Origin: Catonella morbi ATCC 51271
Lineage (GTDB): Bacteria; Bacillota; Clostridia; Lachnospirales; Lachnospiraceae
Length of the DNA: 64,000 nt
Direction: 5' to 3'
NCBI RefSeq assembly: GCF_000160035.2
Contig: NZ_KI535369.1
Coordinates: 311,733 to 375,732, forward strand
Part shown: positions 48,186 through 57,779 of the stretch, one piece after another
How positions within the stretch are numbered: the stretch's first letter is position 1
Layout of the letters: the number at the start of each line of letters is the position of its first letter
Made by a program: the position numbers and the translations under genes
Notes under the pieces: model-generated
Database searches by the model: none
What the model was told of the DNA's origin: nothing
The model's input: only the letters and a program-made list of their open reading frames with translations

Positions 48186-49238
48186 ATGAAGAAATTATGG
48201 AAAGTACTTAAAGGCATTTTTATTACAATAGCAGTGCTATTTATTCTGCTGATTGCAGTGAGGTTGATTAATGGTCAAATTACCAAGGGTAAGGAGAAAA
48301 TCAGGGAAAGTACATTAGAGGCTAATTCTGCCTATCGTGAAATCAATCAGGAAGAGCCGGAAAAGTCAAAGCTGACCGGGGTAGAGATTAGCGTGGTTAA
48401 GGGCAATTACTTAAACGGATATCATTTGATTCCTGAGAAGATTACTCACCGGGGAACTGTAATTACCTTTGGCGGCAGCGAGGGCAGCAGCAATATAAAC
48501 ATGGCGGTAAAGCTGGCTAAGGAGGGCTATGAGGTTTATTCCCTCTACTTTTTCGGTCGTGACAATCAGCAAAAAGAACTGGTGAAAGTGCCGTTAGACT
48601 TTTTCACGGAGGTTTATGCTGAGGTTGAAAAAAATGCAGTATCAGCCAGACCGCTGACTATATTGGGCGGTTCTAAGGGGGCAGAGCTGTGCCTGCTTTT
48701 GTCAGGAAAATATCCTGAACTGGTAGATAACGTTGTTTTATACGCACCGTCTAACTATGTCTTCCAGGGACTTTCATATGATTATTCCAGCGTCAGCTCA
48801 TCCTGGAGCTTTCAGGGAAAGGAATTGGACTATCTGCATCTTACGGCAGCATCAGGTTCGACTTACAGTATGTTTATGTTGCGGATATTCTTAAATGCAC
48901 CTATAGAGTATGAGCCGATTTATCGCTCGGTGACGGAAAATGCAGAAAACAAAGAAGCTGCACAGATTGATGTAAGTAAGGCAAAAGCAAACCTCTTGAT
49001 TTTTGCCGGTAAGGAAGATAAAATGTGGCCATCGGCCGATATGGCTGAGGAGATCATTAAAAGATACCCGGCGGAGAAAAAGCTGGTTACTTACGAAAAA
49101 GCGGGGCATATCTTCTTTGGACCGCCGGTACTGTCAAATATGTCTGTAGGCGGCGAATATGAGGCTAATGAAGCAGCGAAGATCGATAGTGACCAAATCT
49201 TATTGAAGACTTTGGAGGAGTGGACGAGAAATAAATAA
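48186..49238 (+). CDS. Membrane-anchored alpha/beta hydrolase, BAAT C-terminal type
   Basis: A 350-residue protein. One N-terminal transmembrane segment (GIFITIAVLFILLIAVRLI, residues 9-27) anchors an extracellular hydrolase. The catalytic triad can be seen: Ser in the nucleophile elbow LGGSKGAEL (about 160), Asp in FAGKEDKMWPS (about 278) and His in KAGHIFFGPP (about 308). This arrangement matches the acyl-CoA thioester hydrolase/BAAT C-terminal family, which acts on acyl thioesters or amides; the substrate is unknown. RBS GGAG is 9 bp before the ATG. A terminator follows at 49265. Confidence 0.8.
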   Translation: MKKLWKVLKGIFITIAVLFILLIAVRLINGQITKGKEKIRESTLEANSAYREINQEEPEKSKLTGVEISVVKGNYLNGYHLIPEKITHRGTVITFGGSEGSSNINMAVKLAKEGYEVYSLYFFGRDNQQKELVKVPLDFFTEVYAEVEKNAVSARPLTILGGSKGAELCLLLSGKYPELVDNVVLYAPSNYVFQGLSYDYSSVSSSWSFQGKELDYLHLTAASGSTYSMFMLRIFLNAPIEYEPIYRSVTENAENKEAAQIDVSKAKANLLIFAGKEDKMWPSADMAEEIIKRYPAEKKLVTYEKAGHIFFGPPVLSNMSVGGEYEANEAAKIDSDQILLKTLEEWTRNK

Positions 49239-49264
49239 ACCAAACACTGAGAAGTAAATTTGAG

Positions 49265-49296
49265 CGGTAATGACGATAAAGTCATTGCCGTTTTTT
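49265..49296 (+). terminator. Rho-independent terminator, related to repeat A/B end
   Basis: CGGTAATGAC pairs with GTCATTGCCG, followed by T6. The bases beyond (to ~49330) also match the 3' edge of repeat B (AAAACAGCA, CAGGTTTG). Confidence 0.8.
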
Positions 49297-49416
49297 CAAG
49301 CAAAAACAGCAGCTTCATTTACAGGTTTGTTGATTTTATCCCTGCAATAATGTATTATTAAACGAAAAGAAACAAAGAGTTTAATAATTAGTTTTATCGG
49401 CTTGGGGGAGATATAT

Positions 49417-51246
49417 ATGAATGTTGCAGCAATAGGGTCGCTTATTAATTATGAACGATGTAAACAGAATATAAGCAGAGAAAAGTTAACAGAAGGAATA
49501 TGTTCTGAAATTGTTTTGAGGAGAATAGAGTCAGGAGAAAGATGCGGAGATTTCTTCATTCTGGAAAGACTTATAAGCCGTCTTGGGAAATCGTGCAATA
49601 AACTTGAGACCATTCAGGATGAAAATGACTATAGGTTATTCTTATTAAGAGAGATAATGAATGAAGACCTGAGAGAGAATAAGTACGGTAAAGTGGAAAA
49701 ATCATTGGTGGAATATGAAAAAATTGCGGATATAAATAATGCTTTACAATTACAGTACATTAAAACTGTTAAAGGTATGCTGTATTCGGAGAAGTTTGGT
49801 GATTATCATAAGGCGGATGAGATTTTTTCTGATGCGGTAAATCTGACATTGCCGAATTTTTCCATAGAGAATATGGAAGAATATCTAATGGGAGAAGACG
49901 AGATTATAATTATCTTGCTGTATCTAAGAAATAAAGAGCAATTTGACAGAAACTATCTGGTTGAATACGGTAAAACCATATTGGGATACATAAATAAACG
50001 ATTTCAGGATGATGAAATTAAGTGTAACCTTTATGGAAGAGTTGCCTGGATTATAGGTGACAGTTTTATAAAGAACGATAAATATAAAGAAGCGTTGGCA
50101 ATAACCTTAGAGGCAGAAGATATGCTGACAGATAACGGGCTTTTGCTGAATATCACACAGATACTGGACAGAATCCTTTTTCTCTCTGAAAATAGGCAGG
50201 CGGCAATATATGATGATTTTAAGAAAATGAGAGATGCCTTAAAAGATCTGTACGAAGAGTATGGCATAAAATGGGAAACAGAAAAAATAAGCTTAATCAG
50301 CGGATATATGCAGAAAAGCATGAATATTATGTCAGAATTTGTGAAACAGGAAAGAATACTGAGAGGACTTTCCCAACAAAAACTGTCTGAAGACCTGGAT
50401 ATAGACATTAAAACCGTATCGAGGATTGAAAGCGGTAAAGTGTTGCCGAAAAAAGGTACATTAGAGAGAGTACTGACATATTTTGATGAAGAGAAAGAGG
50501 TGGCGGAGAGCAGGATAATAACAAATGATTTCCATTTGCTCGAATTGGAAAGAGAAGTGGCAAAGCTTATGACATATCATATTAATGACGAGGCAGAGCT
50601 CCTATATAAAGAATTGAAATCAAAACTTTCGCTTGAATACAAGAAAAACAGTCAATATGTAGAGTTTATGGATGCATTATTCGATATTGAGTTGAACAGA
50701 TGCGGACCGGAGCAGACCATTAGTAAACTGATTAAGGCATTTAACATAACCAGAGGGCGCAGTGGGTTTAACAAACTTGGTGAATTTGTTCCGAGCAGGA
50801 CGGAAGCATTAATAATAAACAATATAGCGGTCTGTTATAAGAGAAACGGTATGCTGAAAAAAAGTATAGAAGTATTGGAAAAGCTTATAATGTCGTATGA
50901 AAACAGTAAAATAGAACTCAAATACCGCTGTGTTCCTTTGAACTTAATATATTGTAGCCTATGTGTCTATTATGAAGAGACAGACCAATTTGACAAAGCT
51001 TTGTCACTTACGGATAAAACCATAAGGTATTCAATAGAATGCCTCAGAGGGACTTTTCTGGGATTTTTGTTGGAAGAGAGAACTTATACCACTGACAGAA
51101 AGACGGGTGACAATAGTGGCAGTAAGCAAAAGTACAGGCAAAGCTACTATATCAGAAAATTAATGAAAGAAAGTGAAATGCAAAAAGCCCCCATAATGAA
51201 GGCTTTTAAAAAGTGGTACGGTGAAGAAATAGAATTAAACATCTAA
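49417..51246 (+). CDS. Dual-HTH tetratricopeptide transcriptional regulator (second copy)
   Basis: A 609-residue paralogue of the regulator at 195-2021, collinear over its length: N-terminal Rgg-like HTH (YERCKQNISREKLTEGICSEIVLRRIESG), central XRE HTH (LRGLSQQKLSEDLDIDIKTVSRIESG, about 310-340) and C-terminal TPR block ending KKWYGEEIELNI. Both DNA-binding domains look complete. ATG 49417 has GGGGGAG 6 bp upstream and is preferred over 49402. It is followed by a strong terminator and then by an ABC system on the same strand, the same order as at the first copy. Confidence 0.85.
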   Translation: MNVAAIGSLINYERCKQNISREKLTEGICSEIVLRRIESGERCGDFFILERLISRLGKSCNKLETIQDENDYRLFLLREIMNEDLRENKYGKVEKSLVEYEKIADINNALQLQYIKTVKGMLYSEKFGDYHKADEIFSDAVNLTLPNFSIENMEEYLMGEDEIIIILLYLRNKEQFDRNYLVEYGKTILGYINKRFQDDEIKCNLYGRVAWIIGDSFIKNDKYKEALAITLEAEDMLTDNGLLLNITQILDRILFLSENRQAAIYDDFKKMRDALKDLYEEYGIKWETEKISLISGYMQKSMNIMSEFVKQERILRGLSQQKLSEDLDIDIKTVSRIESGKVLPKKGTLERVLTYFDEEKEVAESRIITNDFHLLELEREVAKLMTYHINDEAELLYKELKSKLSLEYKKNSQYVEFMDALFDIELNRCGPEQTISKLIKAFNITRGRSGFNKLGEFVPSRTEALIINNIAVCYKRNGMLKKSIEVLEKLIMSYENSKIELKYRCVPLNLIYCSLCVYYEETDQFDKALSLTDKTIRYSIECLRGTFLGFLLEERTYTTDRKTGDNSGSKQKYRQSYYIRKLMKESEMQKAPIMKAFKKWYGEEIELNI

Positions 51247-51248
51247 GG

Positions 51249-51298
51249 CTATACTAAAACCCGGTCAGGAAAAGTGACCGGTTTTGGTATAGTCTTTT
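51249..51298 (+). terminator. Strong rho-independent terminator
   Basis: CTATAC, AAAACC and GGTCA on the left pair with TGACC, GGTTTT and GTATAG on the right, a stem of about 18 bp, followed by TCTTTT. Confidence 0.85.
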
Positions 51299-51390
51299 AA
51301 TATTTACACTGATAGAATTAGAAAGTAAGGGAAAAAGAAGGACTGTGACGTATGGCGTGAATAATTTAGATTTAATTAGGAGAACTGAAA

Positions 51391-53274
51391 ATGGAACAAA
51401 TAGCAAGGAAAATTTTAAAGCTGAAGTGCAGAGAAAAATTTTTTCTGTATTTCTCTTATCTGGCAAATATCATAGTAATAAGTATTCTACTCATGATTGC
51501 GACCGGAATAAAGAATATAACAAATGAAACACTTAACAGCAACGATCTTAAACAGATAGAAAGTATTCTGTCATCGGTCATACTGGTATCGATACTTGCC
51601 GTTGCCTTCTTCCAGTGGATTGTATCTATGCAGTTTCGGGCATTATTTATGAGCAGACAACAGTTCAACAACAATATAAGACTGATGGGAGCTCCCGAAA
51701 GTTTTCTTCTTAAAGTATATATCAGAGAAATGATTTCGATGCAGCCACCGGTGTTAATTTGCGGAATTGTGTCGGCGGAGGCGATTTACTATATTCTGTC
51801 GGGAATATTCGGAGGCGGACAAAGATACATAGGATTACCGCAGATTATTGTTTCAGTGTTTATTCATATAACAGTAATATCTCTTTCGGTAGCCCTGACC
51901 TATTTTAAGATGATAAAGAGAAGCGTTGTATATGAAATAAGAGGAAAAGAGTCGAATCAGACACTTGCGGTATTAACGAAAAAAAACAGAGTTTGTCTGG
52001 TGTTCGGTACAGTATTATTTATTATCTCTTTCGGTGCAAGCCTTATGGGTGGGGATGGAGGTGATGTTCAGTCATACGGGTATTTCGGTGAACTGATAGC
52101 TATATTTATTGTACTTGATCCTTTGATGCTGCTGCTTCACAGTACTGTCTTAAAAGCAGCAAAAAAAGCAGGAGCCAAAGCAGTGGTTTTTGCAGAATCT
52201 GTTACTCTGGGATATATAAAAAAGAGCTCTGTTGTATGTTCGATGGTTCTGTTCAGTACTATGATGTTTCTCGGACTTCAGATGCTCTATAGAAATGTGA
52301 GATTTGCCGGGGCTGATACAGTAGAAGCAAGAGTTCATTATGCTGCGACAGTATGGTATGACAAGTCTCAAAAAACGGAGAATATGACTGATTCACACTA
52401 TAATGCATTAAAATTTAAGTGTAAGAAAGGTGAATCCACCTGGTATATCAATGGGGTAGATTCCGGTTTCGTATCAAATTATGAAGACGTAATAATTGAT
52501 GAAAAGTATGCGGCAATTGCCGATAACCTTGCGGGATATCTTGATGATTCAGGTTGGGACGGAATCATCATGCCGAATATGTACCTGCAGAAGGGTGATA
52601 TCGGAAAGGAAGTAACGGTTAATATAGACGGAAAAGATATCAGATTTCATGTGGCGGGGGCGTGCTACAGCAATAATTTTGCGCATTTGAGTTTTCTTGT
52701 AAGCGGAAAATATTTAAGAAATATGCTTGGATATGATGCGAATGACTTTAACATAACTTACTTCAAAAACGAATCCGATGCGGAGCAACTTAAAGAAACC
52801 GCCGGCACAACAACTGAAACCTTTGATGATATAAGGATGGAAAGTTATGAAAAAGCGGTGAGCGGTACGGCACTGGTAGAAATGGTATCGGTTGTTGTAA
52901 TTTTAGCGGCAATTTTTTCGCTGGTTAACTTTATTATGATATCGTCAAAAGAGGACACAAGAGATATTGCGAAGCTTAGGGGAATGGGAATTTCCAAAAG
53001 TGAAATATATAAAATATATGGCACATATGCGGTTCTGTCCGTATTTTGGTCTGTTGCTGCGGCTATACCTGCTTCAATACTTTTTGCCAAAATCGGATGC
53101 ACAATGGTATTTGATGCGGCTTATTATCTCAGACCGTTTATTTTAACACCGGAACTTATGATTATACTGGCTGTTGCATTTTTCAGTGTTTCATACACAG
53201 TTCAGATTATAGCCATAAAAAATATGGCCGGTTCCAAAGAATATATAAATGTTATCAGGGATATGAACCGATAA
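51391..53274 (+). CDS. FtsX-like ABC transporter permease
   Basis: A 627-residue membrane protein. A first helix at about 25-45 and three more at 65-170 form an N-terminal membrane block, followed by helices at about 205-305, a large extracellular domain (about 315-490), and a C-terminal block of three helices with the FtsX signature DTRDIAKLRGMGISKSEIYKIYGTYAVLS (about 512-540). Such permeases pair with LolD/MacB-type ATPases in peptide sensing, export or lipoprotein handling. The RBS AGGAG is unusually far (about 9 bp) but present. The ATPase gene follows after only a few bases. Confidence 0.83.
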   Translation: MEQIARKILKLKCREKFFLYFSYLANIIVISILLMIATGIKNITNETLNSNDLKQIESILSSVILVSILAVAFFQWIVSMQFRALFMSRQQFNNNIRLMGAPESFLLKVYIREMISMQPPVLICGIVSAEAIYYILSGIFGGGQRYIGLPQIIVSVFIHITVISLSVALTYFKMIKRSVVYEIRGKESNQTLAVLTKKNRVCLVFGTVLFIISFGASLMGGDGGDVQSYGYFGELIAIFIVLDPLMLLLHSTVLKAAKKAGAKAVVFAESVTLGYIKKSSVVCSMVLFSTMMFLGLQMLYRNVRFAGADTVEARVHYAATVWYDKSQKTENMTDSHYNALKFKCKKGESTWYINGVDSGFVSNYEDVIIDEKYAAIADNLAGYLDDSGWDGIIMPNMYLQKGDIGKEVTVNIDGKDIRFHVAGACYSNNFAHLSFLVSGKYLRNMLGYDANDFNITYFKNESDAEQLKETAGTTTETFDDIRMESYEKAVSGTALVEMVSVVVILAAIFSLVNFIMISSKEDTRDIAKLRGMGISKSEIYKIYGTYAVLSVFWSVAAAIPASILFAKIGCTMVFDAAYYLRPFILTPELMIILAVAFFSVSYTVQIIAIKNMAGSKEYINVIRDMNR

Positions 53275-53310
53275 CGGCAGATGAAAAAACTAAAAGAAAC
53301 GGAGAACAGT

Positions 53311-54018
53311 ATGATAGAAATGAAAAATGTTTCATATTCGATTGAAGAGGGAGGAAAGAAAAGAACTCTTTTAAAGAATATTACAGGAAGTCTTGAAAAA
53401 GGCAAAATATCCATAATTTCGGGGCCTTCCGGTTCCGGCAAAACTACCCTGTTGTACGCTATTGCAGGCTTATTGGATGATGTGGAGGGAAGTATTGTCG
53501 TTGACGGAACGGATATAACCGGTCTTAGCAGCAGAAAGAAAAATGATTATCGCTTGAACAATATGAGTCTGATTTTTCAAAATCTGAATCTGTTCAGCTT
53601 TATGAATGTGGAAGACAATATACTGGTTCCTCTTTATCTTACGGGTAAAGGTATTGATAAGGAGGTTAAGGAAAGAATCAAATATTATCTTGACCTTATG
53701 AAACTGGGTCAGATTCAGGATAAATCCATTCAGACTCTGTCGGGAGGAGAACAGCAAAGAGTAGCCATAATCAGAGCTTTGATAGGTCATCCGAAGGTTA
53801 TCCTTTGCGATGAGCCTACAGCGAGTCTTGACAGTGAAAATGTTGCACTTTTTATGGAAACTTTGGAAAACATAAGGAAAGAAATGGACTCCACCTTTGT
53901 GATAGTGACACACGATTCGAGAGTACTCTGTCATGGCGATCATAAGATAACAATCGTCGACGGAGAATTACACGAGGAACAGAGGGAACAGCCGGTTTTT
54001 GATGCCCGCACTGTTTAG
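53311..54018 (+). CDS. ABC transporter ATP-binding protein (LolD/MacB type)
   Basis: A 235-residue ATPase. Walker A GPSGSGKTT (about 35), signature LSGGEQQR (about 138), Walker B VILCDEPTASLD (about 158) and H-loop in IVTHD are all present; the pattern NYRLNNMSLIFQNLNLFSFMNVEDN is typical of the LolD/MacB/BceA branch. ATG 53311 follows GGAGAAC by 6 bp and fits the family start; the ATG at 53281 would add ten residues. Partner of the FtsX-like permease. With the TPR regulator upstream this resembles a peptide-response module. Confidence 0.88.
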   Translation: MIEMKNVSYSIEEGGKKRTLLKNITGSLEKGKISIISGPSGSGKTTLLYAIAGLLDDVEGSIVVDGTDITGLSSRKKNDYRLNNMSLIFQNLNLFSFMNVEDNILVPLYLTGKGIDKEVKERIKYYLDLMKLGQIQDKSIQTLSGGEQQRVAIIRALIGHPKVILCDEPTASLDSENVALFMETLENIRKEMDSTFVIVTHDSRVLCHGDHKITIVDGELHEEQREQPVFDARTV

Positions 54019-54085
54019 GGGAATAAAGGAGAATGCATGAAAGTGGGAGGGGAGACATTACTAAGTGCTCTAAAAGTAACTTACC

Positions 54086-54118
54086 TCAAAGTTATGACGC
54101 AAATGTCATAACTTTATT
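54086..54118 (+). terminator. Rho-independent terminator
   Basis: AAAGTTATGAC pairs with GTCATAACTTT around a 6-nt loop, followed by ATTG. Lies 70 bp after the ABC ATPase gene. Confidence 0.75.
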
Positions 54119-54128
54119 GTGATGTTTT

Positions 54129-54148
54129 AAAACTTCACTTGAAGTTTT
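54129..54148 (+). promoter_or_regulatory. Perfect 9-bp-arm palindrome
   Basis: AAAACTTCA and TGAAGTTTT flank a CT centre, followed by a TATATT-like word about 20 bp later. It may be an operator for a lost gene. Confidence 0.35.
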
Positions 54149-54242
54149 GAGAAAGTATGCTATATTATATATAAAAGAAGCAACAAAAACATTACAAGTT
54201 TTGGGCAAGATTATGAAGAAACAAAATTGTTATTTAAATATC

Positions 54243-54355
54243 ATTATGCAAAATATATTGAGAGTAGAGGTCAAGGTAATCGCCGGTATTCGATAATGTG
54301 GAAAATCGGCTTTACTTTTTGACCTCTTTTATAATTGTTTTTGTTCGTAGGGGGA
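54243..54355 (+). pseudogene. Walker A fragment of an AAA_14 ATPase gene
   Basis: A frame starting ATG at 54246 reads VKVIAGIR, a TAA stop, then CGKSALLFDLF. In AAA_14 proteins this segment is VITGIRRCGKS, so the second Arg codon became a stop. Only about 30 codons are left. Confidence 0.6.
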
Positions 54356-54439
54356 ATACTCCGCACAACTTTATAATGAGAATGGGATGTTTCGTTGTAA
54401 TTTGATTAGTTTTTCCTCGAGCGTGTTAAGGTTTTGAAA

Positions 54440-54492
54440 ATAAATAAAAAAAGACCTATTAAATAGATCTTTTAACCGCACAATGCGGACCC
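54440..54492 (-). terminator. Probable terminator with neighbouring palindrome
   Basis: On the minus strand AAAGATCTATT pairs with AATAGGTCTTT and is followed by a long T-run. A perfect CCGCACAATGCGG palindrome lies beside it. No minus-strand gene is upstream, so it probably belongs to a deleted element. The rest of 54356-54730 shows no gene. Confidence 0.4.
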
Positions 54493-54730
54493 TGAGGCGA
54501 TATCGGATAAATCCTTATTTGCACTCGCTTTGTTAATTCAAAATGGTGTAAAACTAACACGGTTTGTTTTAATTCAAAACTTAAGTTTGAGAGCTTTGGT
54601 CTTGTGGTCGGATAGGGATACATATAAGTTTTTAATTTTTAAAGTTTTTATGATGAATGACATTTTATTTATGACACAATATGCTCTATAAAATGAATTG
54701 TTTGGAAATTTGAATAAAGAGGACAAAGAA

Positions 54731-55774
54731 ATGGATAAAAAAGATGAAATGATGATTGTAAATCATGAATCCCTTGTAAAAAAGATTTATGTTATTAGGG
54801 GACAAAAGGTTATGCTTGATTTTGAACTGGCAGAGATTTATGGGTATGAAACAAAAGCTTTTAATCAGCAAGTAAAAAGGAATATTGAGAAATTTGATGA
54901 AGATTTTATGTTCCGATTAACTGACGAGGAAGTATCTGAACTTTCAAGGTCACAAAATGTGACCTTGAACAAGAGTGCAGGAAGAGGTAGTAATATTAAG
55001 TACAATCCTCATGCTTTTACCGAGCAGGGAATCTATATGCTGATGACAGTTCTCAAAGGAGAGCTTGCGGTCAAGCAGAGTAAAGCTCTGATTCATACCT
55101 TTAAGAAGATGAAAGACTATATCGTAGAAAACCAAGGGTTGATTGGAAAAAGAGAGTTTTTGCAGCTTTCGATGCAGATTACAAGTAATGTCGTGGAAAT
55201 GCAGGATTTAAGACGAGATTTAAGAGATGTGGAAGAACAGGTGGCGGAAGTGATGGACACCTTAAATAATGTGGTGCATAAATCCGAACTATCTGATTTG
55301 ATCCTTGATCTCAGCAATCCGCAACTCAAATACGGATTTTTACTCTTGAACGGACAACCGATCGAAGCAAATCTTGCTTATAAGGATATTTACAGTATAG
55401 CGAAAAAGAGTATTTATATCGTCGATAACTACATCGGAGTGAAAACCTTGGTCTTGTTAAAAGATGTCCCTTCATCGGTAGAGGTCATTATATTCAGCGA
55501 TAACATCGGGAAAGGACTTCATACCCTTGAATATCAGGATTTCTGTAGGGAATATCCGTTTAGAAAGATAACATTCCAAAAATCCGGTGGAGAGTTTCAT
55601 GACAGGTACATTATTATTGATTGGAATACCGAACATCAGAGAATCTATCATTGTGGAGCATCTTCCAAAGATGCAGGGCAGAGAATCACAAGCATAACGG
55701 AAGTGGTTGATCAGATGATTTATACTGACATTATCAATAATCTCTTGAAAAATCCGGTGTTGAAGTTAAGATAG
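54731..55774 (+). CDS. ORF6N (KilA-N-like) DNA-binding protein with a PLD-like C-terminal domain
   Basis: A 347-residue protein. The ORF6N domain at about 10-95 shows the pattern KKIYVIRGQKVMLDFELAEIYGYETKAFNQQVKRN…FMFRLT…YNPHAFTEQGIYMLMTVL. A helical, coiled-coil-like region (about 130-185) follows. The C-terminal ~150 residues contain IYIVDNYIG…LL…ITFQKSGGEFHDRYIIID, like the single HxD motif of phospholipase-D-like or phage-encoded effector domains. ORF6N proteins are typical of phages and mobile elements. ATG 54731 is preferred over a TTG at 54698 (RBS GAGG about 10 bp upstream). Confidence 0.8.
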   Translation: MDKKDEMMIVNHESLVKKIYVIRGQKVMLDFELAEIYGYETKAFNQQVKRNIEKFDEDFMFRLTDEEVSELSRSQNVTLNKSAGRGSNIKYNPHAFTEQGIYMLMTVLKGELAVKQSKALIHTFKKMKDYIVENQGLIGKREFLQLSMQITSNVVEMQDLRRDLRDVEEQVAEVMDTLNNVVHKSELSDLILDLSNPQLKYGFLLLNGQPIEANLAYKDIYSIAKKSIYIVDNYIGVKTLVLLKDVPSSVEVIIFSDNIGKGLHTLEYQDFCREYPFRKITFQKSGGEFHDRYIIIDWNTEHQRIYHCGASSKDAGQRITSITEVVDQMIYTDIINNLLKNPVLKLR

Positions 55775-56160
55775 AAGTAAAGCAGATTGGGAATTTGAAA
55801 AAATATGTATCCAATACTTGACACAAGGGTGGAATTTTTAATTGTAATTTAACATCGGATACCTCGTCAGCAAAGCTTACAGAAAGAGACAATAGTCATT
55901 AAAATAAGATAATAAATCATCTTCTGCACAGCAGCACATTAATCCGTAGCACTTCCCTGCAACATTATCGTTATCCATACCGAAAGGAAATGTTTTGTCG
56001 ATAACTGACTTATATTGAAAATTTGTACGAGGAAGGAAAAATAAAAAGATGAAATGAATACTTAATAAACATATATCTGCAATCTGTTGGAAAACTCGGG
56101 GCTTTGACAGTTGCATAATAAAAAACTGAGTCCTTATATTATCAACTCAGAATGAATAAA
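55775..56160. other. Gap without a supported gene
   Basis: AT-rich sequence with a minus-strand open frame of 79 codons that has no RBS and a composition unlike its neighbours. The right part leads into the IS1634-type remnant. Confidence 0.35.
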
Positions 56161-56610
56161 ATCTGCCGTAAATTAAAACTTAAGCATAAATTTTGATATG
56201 ACATAAATAAGATTCTTGCAGACCTGATTTACGCCAGAGTTTTGGAATCGGCAAGTAAACGCTCATCTTTTAAGACTACATCTGAATTTTTAGAAAAACC
56301 CTCTTATGAACTTCATGATATTTAAAGGTCACTTGGTGTTTTAGGTTCTAAATGTGACCTGATTCAAGCTGAGGTTTATAAAAACAGCCATTTTTTTAGG
56401 AAACAGAAATGATAGGGTTCTTTATTATGATTGCTCTGACTATTACTTTGAAAACGAATAGGAAGAAGGAAACAAAAAGTATGGTAAAAGCAAAGAACAG
56501 TAATAAAATACTAAAAACCGTGACAAAGATAAAAATCGGTGTAACCCACTATATACAAGGGTTTACAACGATTTTTGATTATAAAAGTGTCAAAGATGGT
56601 ATTATACAAA
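56161..56610 (+). mobile_element. IS1634-family transposase remnant and IS end
   Basis: Translations across several frames read ILADLIYARVLESASKRSSFKTTSEFLEKPSYELHD, LGVLGSKCDLIQAEVYKNSHFF and GNKKYGKSKEQ, the order found in IS1634-family (IS4 superfamily) transposases. Frameshifts and stops abound and the DDE region is lost. The right edge (56505-56605) is the IS end that recurs in inverse orientation at 25888-25985. Confidence 0.7.
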
Positions 56611-56628
56611 ATAAACGGAATGAAGAGG

Positions 56629-57576
56629 TCAAGTTAATACCCGATATTCTCGTGGTAGCATACCCATATATTTTTTAAACTGAGCTGAAAAGCTCCCTTC
56701 ATTTTTATATCCGACAAGATTAGCTATTTCTGCTGCATATAGGTTGCTATGAATCAATAGCTCGCAGGCATATTCCATTCTCTTCTGAATAAGATATTCT
56801 GAAAATGTCTGTCCTGTCACAGCTTTAAATACATATTTGAATTTTGATACACTCATGTAAGAAGCTGTGGCTAAATCAGATAATGAAAAATTTTTAGTAA
56901 GATTCTCTGCTACATCCCCTACAATCTCAGCAATAGTGTTTCTGTCTGCCTGAGAAACTCTTGCAGACAGATGAATTAAATCCTCAGCTTTTTGTATAAT
57001 AATTGCTGTAAGCTCATCTATTTTGCTTTTAAAAAATAACTTTGTGCTAATTTCATTTCCCTTGAAATTGCGAATCTGGTTAAAAATATATGATATTTCC
57101 GGGATATTAATTCCTTTTGGGAAGGCTTGCAATAAATTTTTCAGGTCAATATCTTGTACACCAAATTCTTTTTTGAGATATACTTCATAATACTCCGGCA
57201 TTAACTGAATACCAATAACTTTTGCAGGAGTATCTTTTTTAATAATATATCTTTGCATTTCATTTTCAGTCGTATAGTCAATATACTGTAATCCTGAATA
57301 AACATCTCCATTTGGATAACTGCGGTCTGAATCAATAGAATCATACTGTTGTATGGATACTCCTTCATCTGACATAATTGCATACTCAAAATCCTGGCTA
57401 TATGAATGCTCTGCAATACAAATACTTGCATAAGAATCCAAGTCATATATAGAAGTATAGCCTTTTCCAAAATCTGATGAAAATTGATATGTTTTGAAGA
57501 AGGCATTCTCCGACATCTTATTCTTTGATAATTTACTGTCTGTATGTTCTATAAAACTCTGATAACCTTTTTTCAT
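56629..57576 (-). CDS. AraC-family regulator of ECF cluster 3
   Basis: A 315-residue regulator. The C-terminal AraC HTH pair lies at about 210-312 (LTKNFSLSDLATASYMSVSKFKYVFKAVTGQTFSEYLIQKRMEYACELL, then AAEIANLVGYKNEGSFSAQFKKYMGMLPREYR). The N-terminal domain is a divergent sensing domain with a YSQDFEYAIMSDEG-like segment. ATG 57576 has GAGG 6 bp upstream; a TTG further upstream is disfavoured. It is divergent from cluster 3, with a repeated element between them, the classical layout for an autoregulated AraC activator. Confidence 0.82.
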   Translation of the reverse strand: MKKGYQSFIEHTDSKLSKNKMSENAFFKTYQFSSDFGKGYTSIYDLDSYASICIAEHSYSQDFEYAIMSDEGVSIQQYDSIDSDRSYPNGDVYSGLQYIDYTTENEMQRYIIKKDTPAKVIGIQLMPEYYEVYLKKEFGVQDIDLKNLLQAFPKGINIPEISYIFNQIRNFKGNEISTKLFFKSKIDELTAIIIQKAEDLIHLSARVSQADRNTIAEIVGDVAENLTKNFSLSDLATASYMSVSKFKYVFKAVTGQTFSEYLIQKRMEYACELLIHSNLYAAEIANLVGYKNEGSFSAQFKKYMGMLPREYRVLT

Positions 57577-57779
57577 ATAAACCTCATAAGCTAACAATTA
57601 AAGTAATCTGCTATTAATACATATATCGAAAGTAACTTGTGTATAGGTAAATTCGACTAACAAATGATACTTCCTGTTTTATTTACAAATTATTAAAAAA
57701 GCCAAAATATATGGCTTAAAGCCAATAGTTCATAAAAGTTAGAGATTTCTAACTACAATCATGATATTATATCATAAGT

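Noticed and set aside
54440-54540. Structured RNA gene or tRNA
   Set aside because: It contains a terminator-like hairpin and a short palindrome, but no tRNA arms or known RNA motif could be recognised.
55877-56116. Minus-strand 79-codon open frame
   Set aside because: No RBS, no recognisable family and flanked by transposase debris; probably chance.
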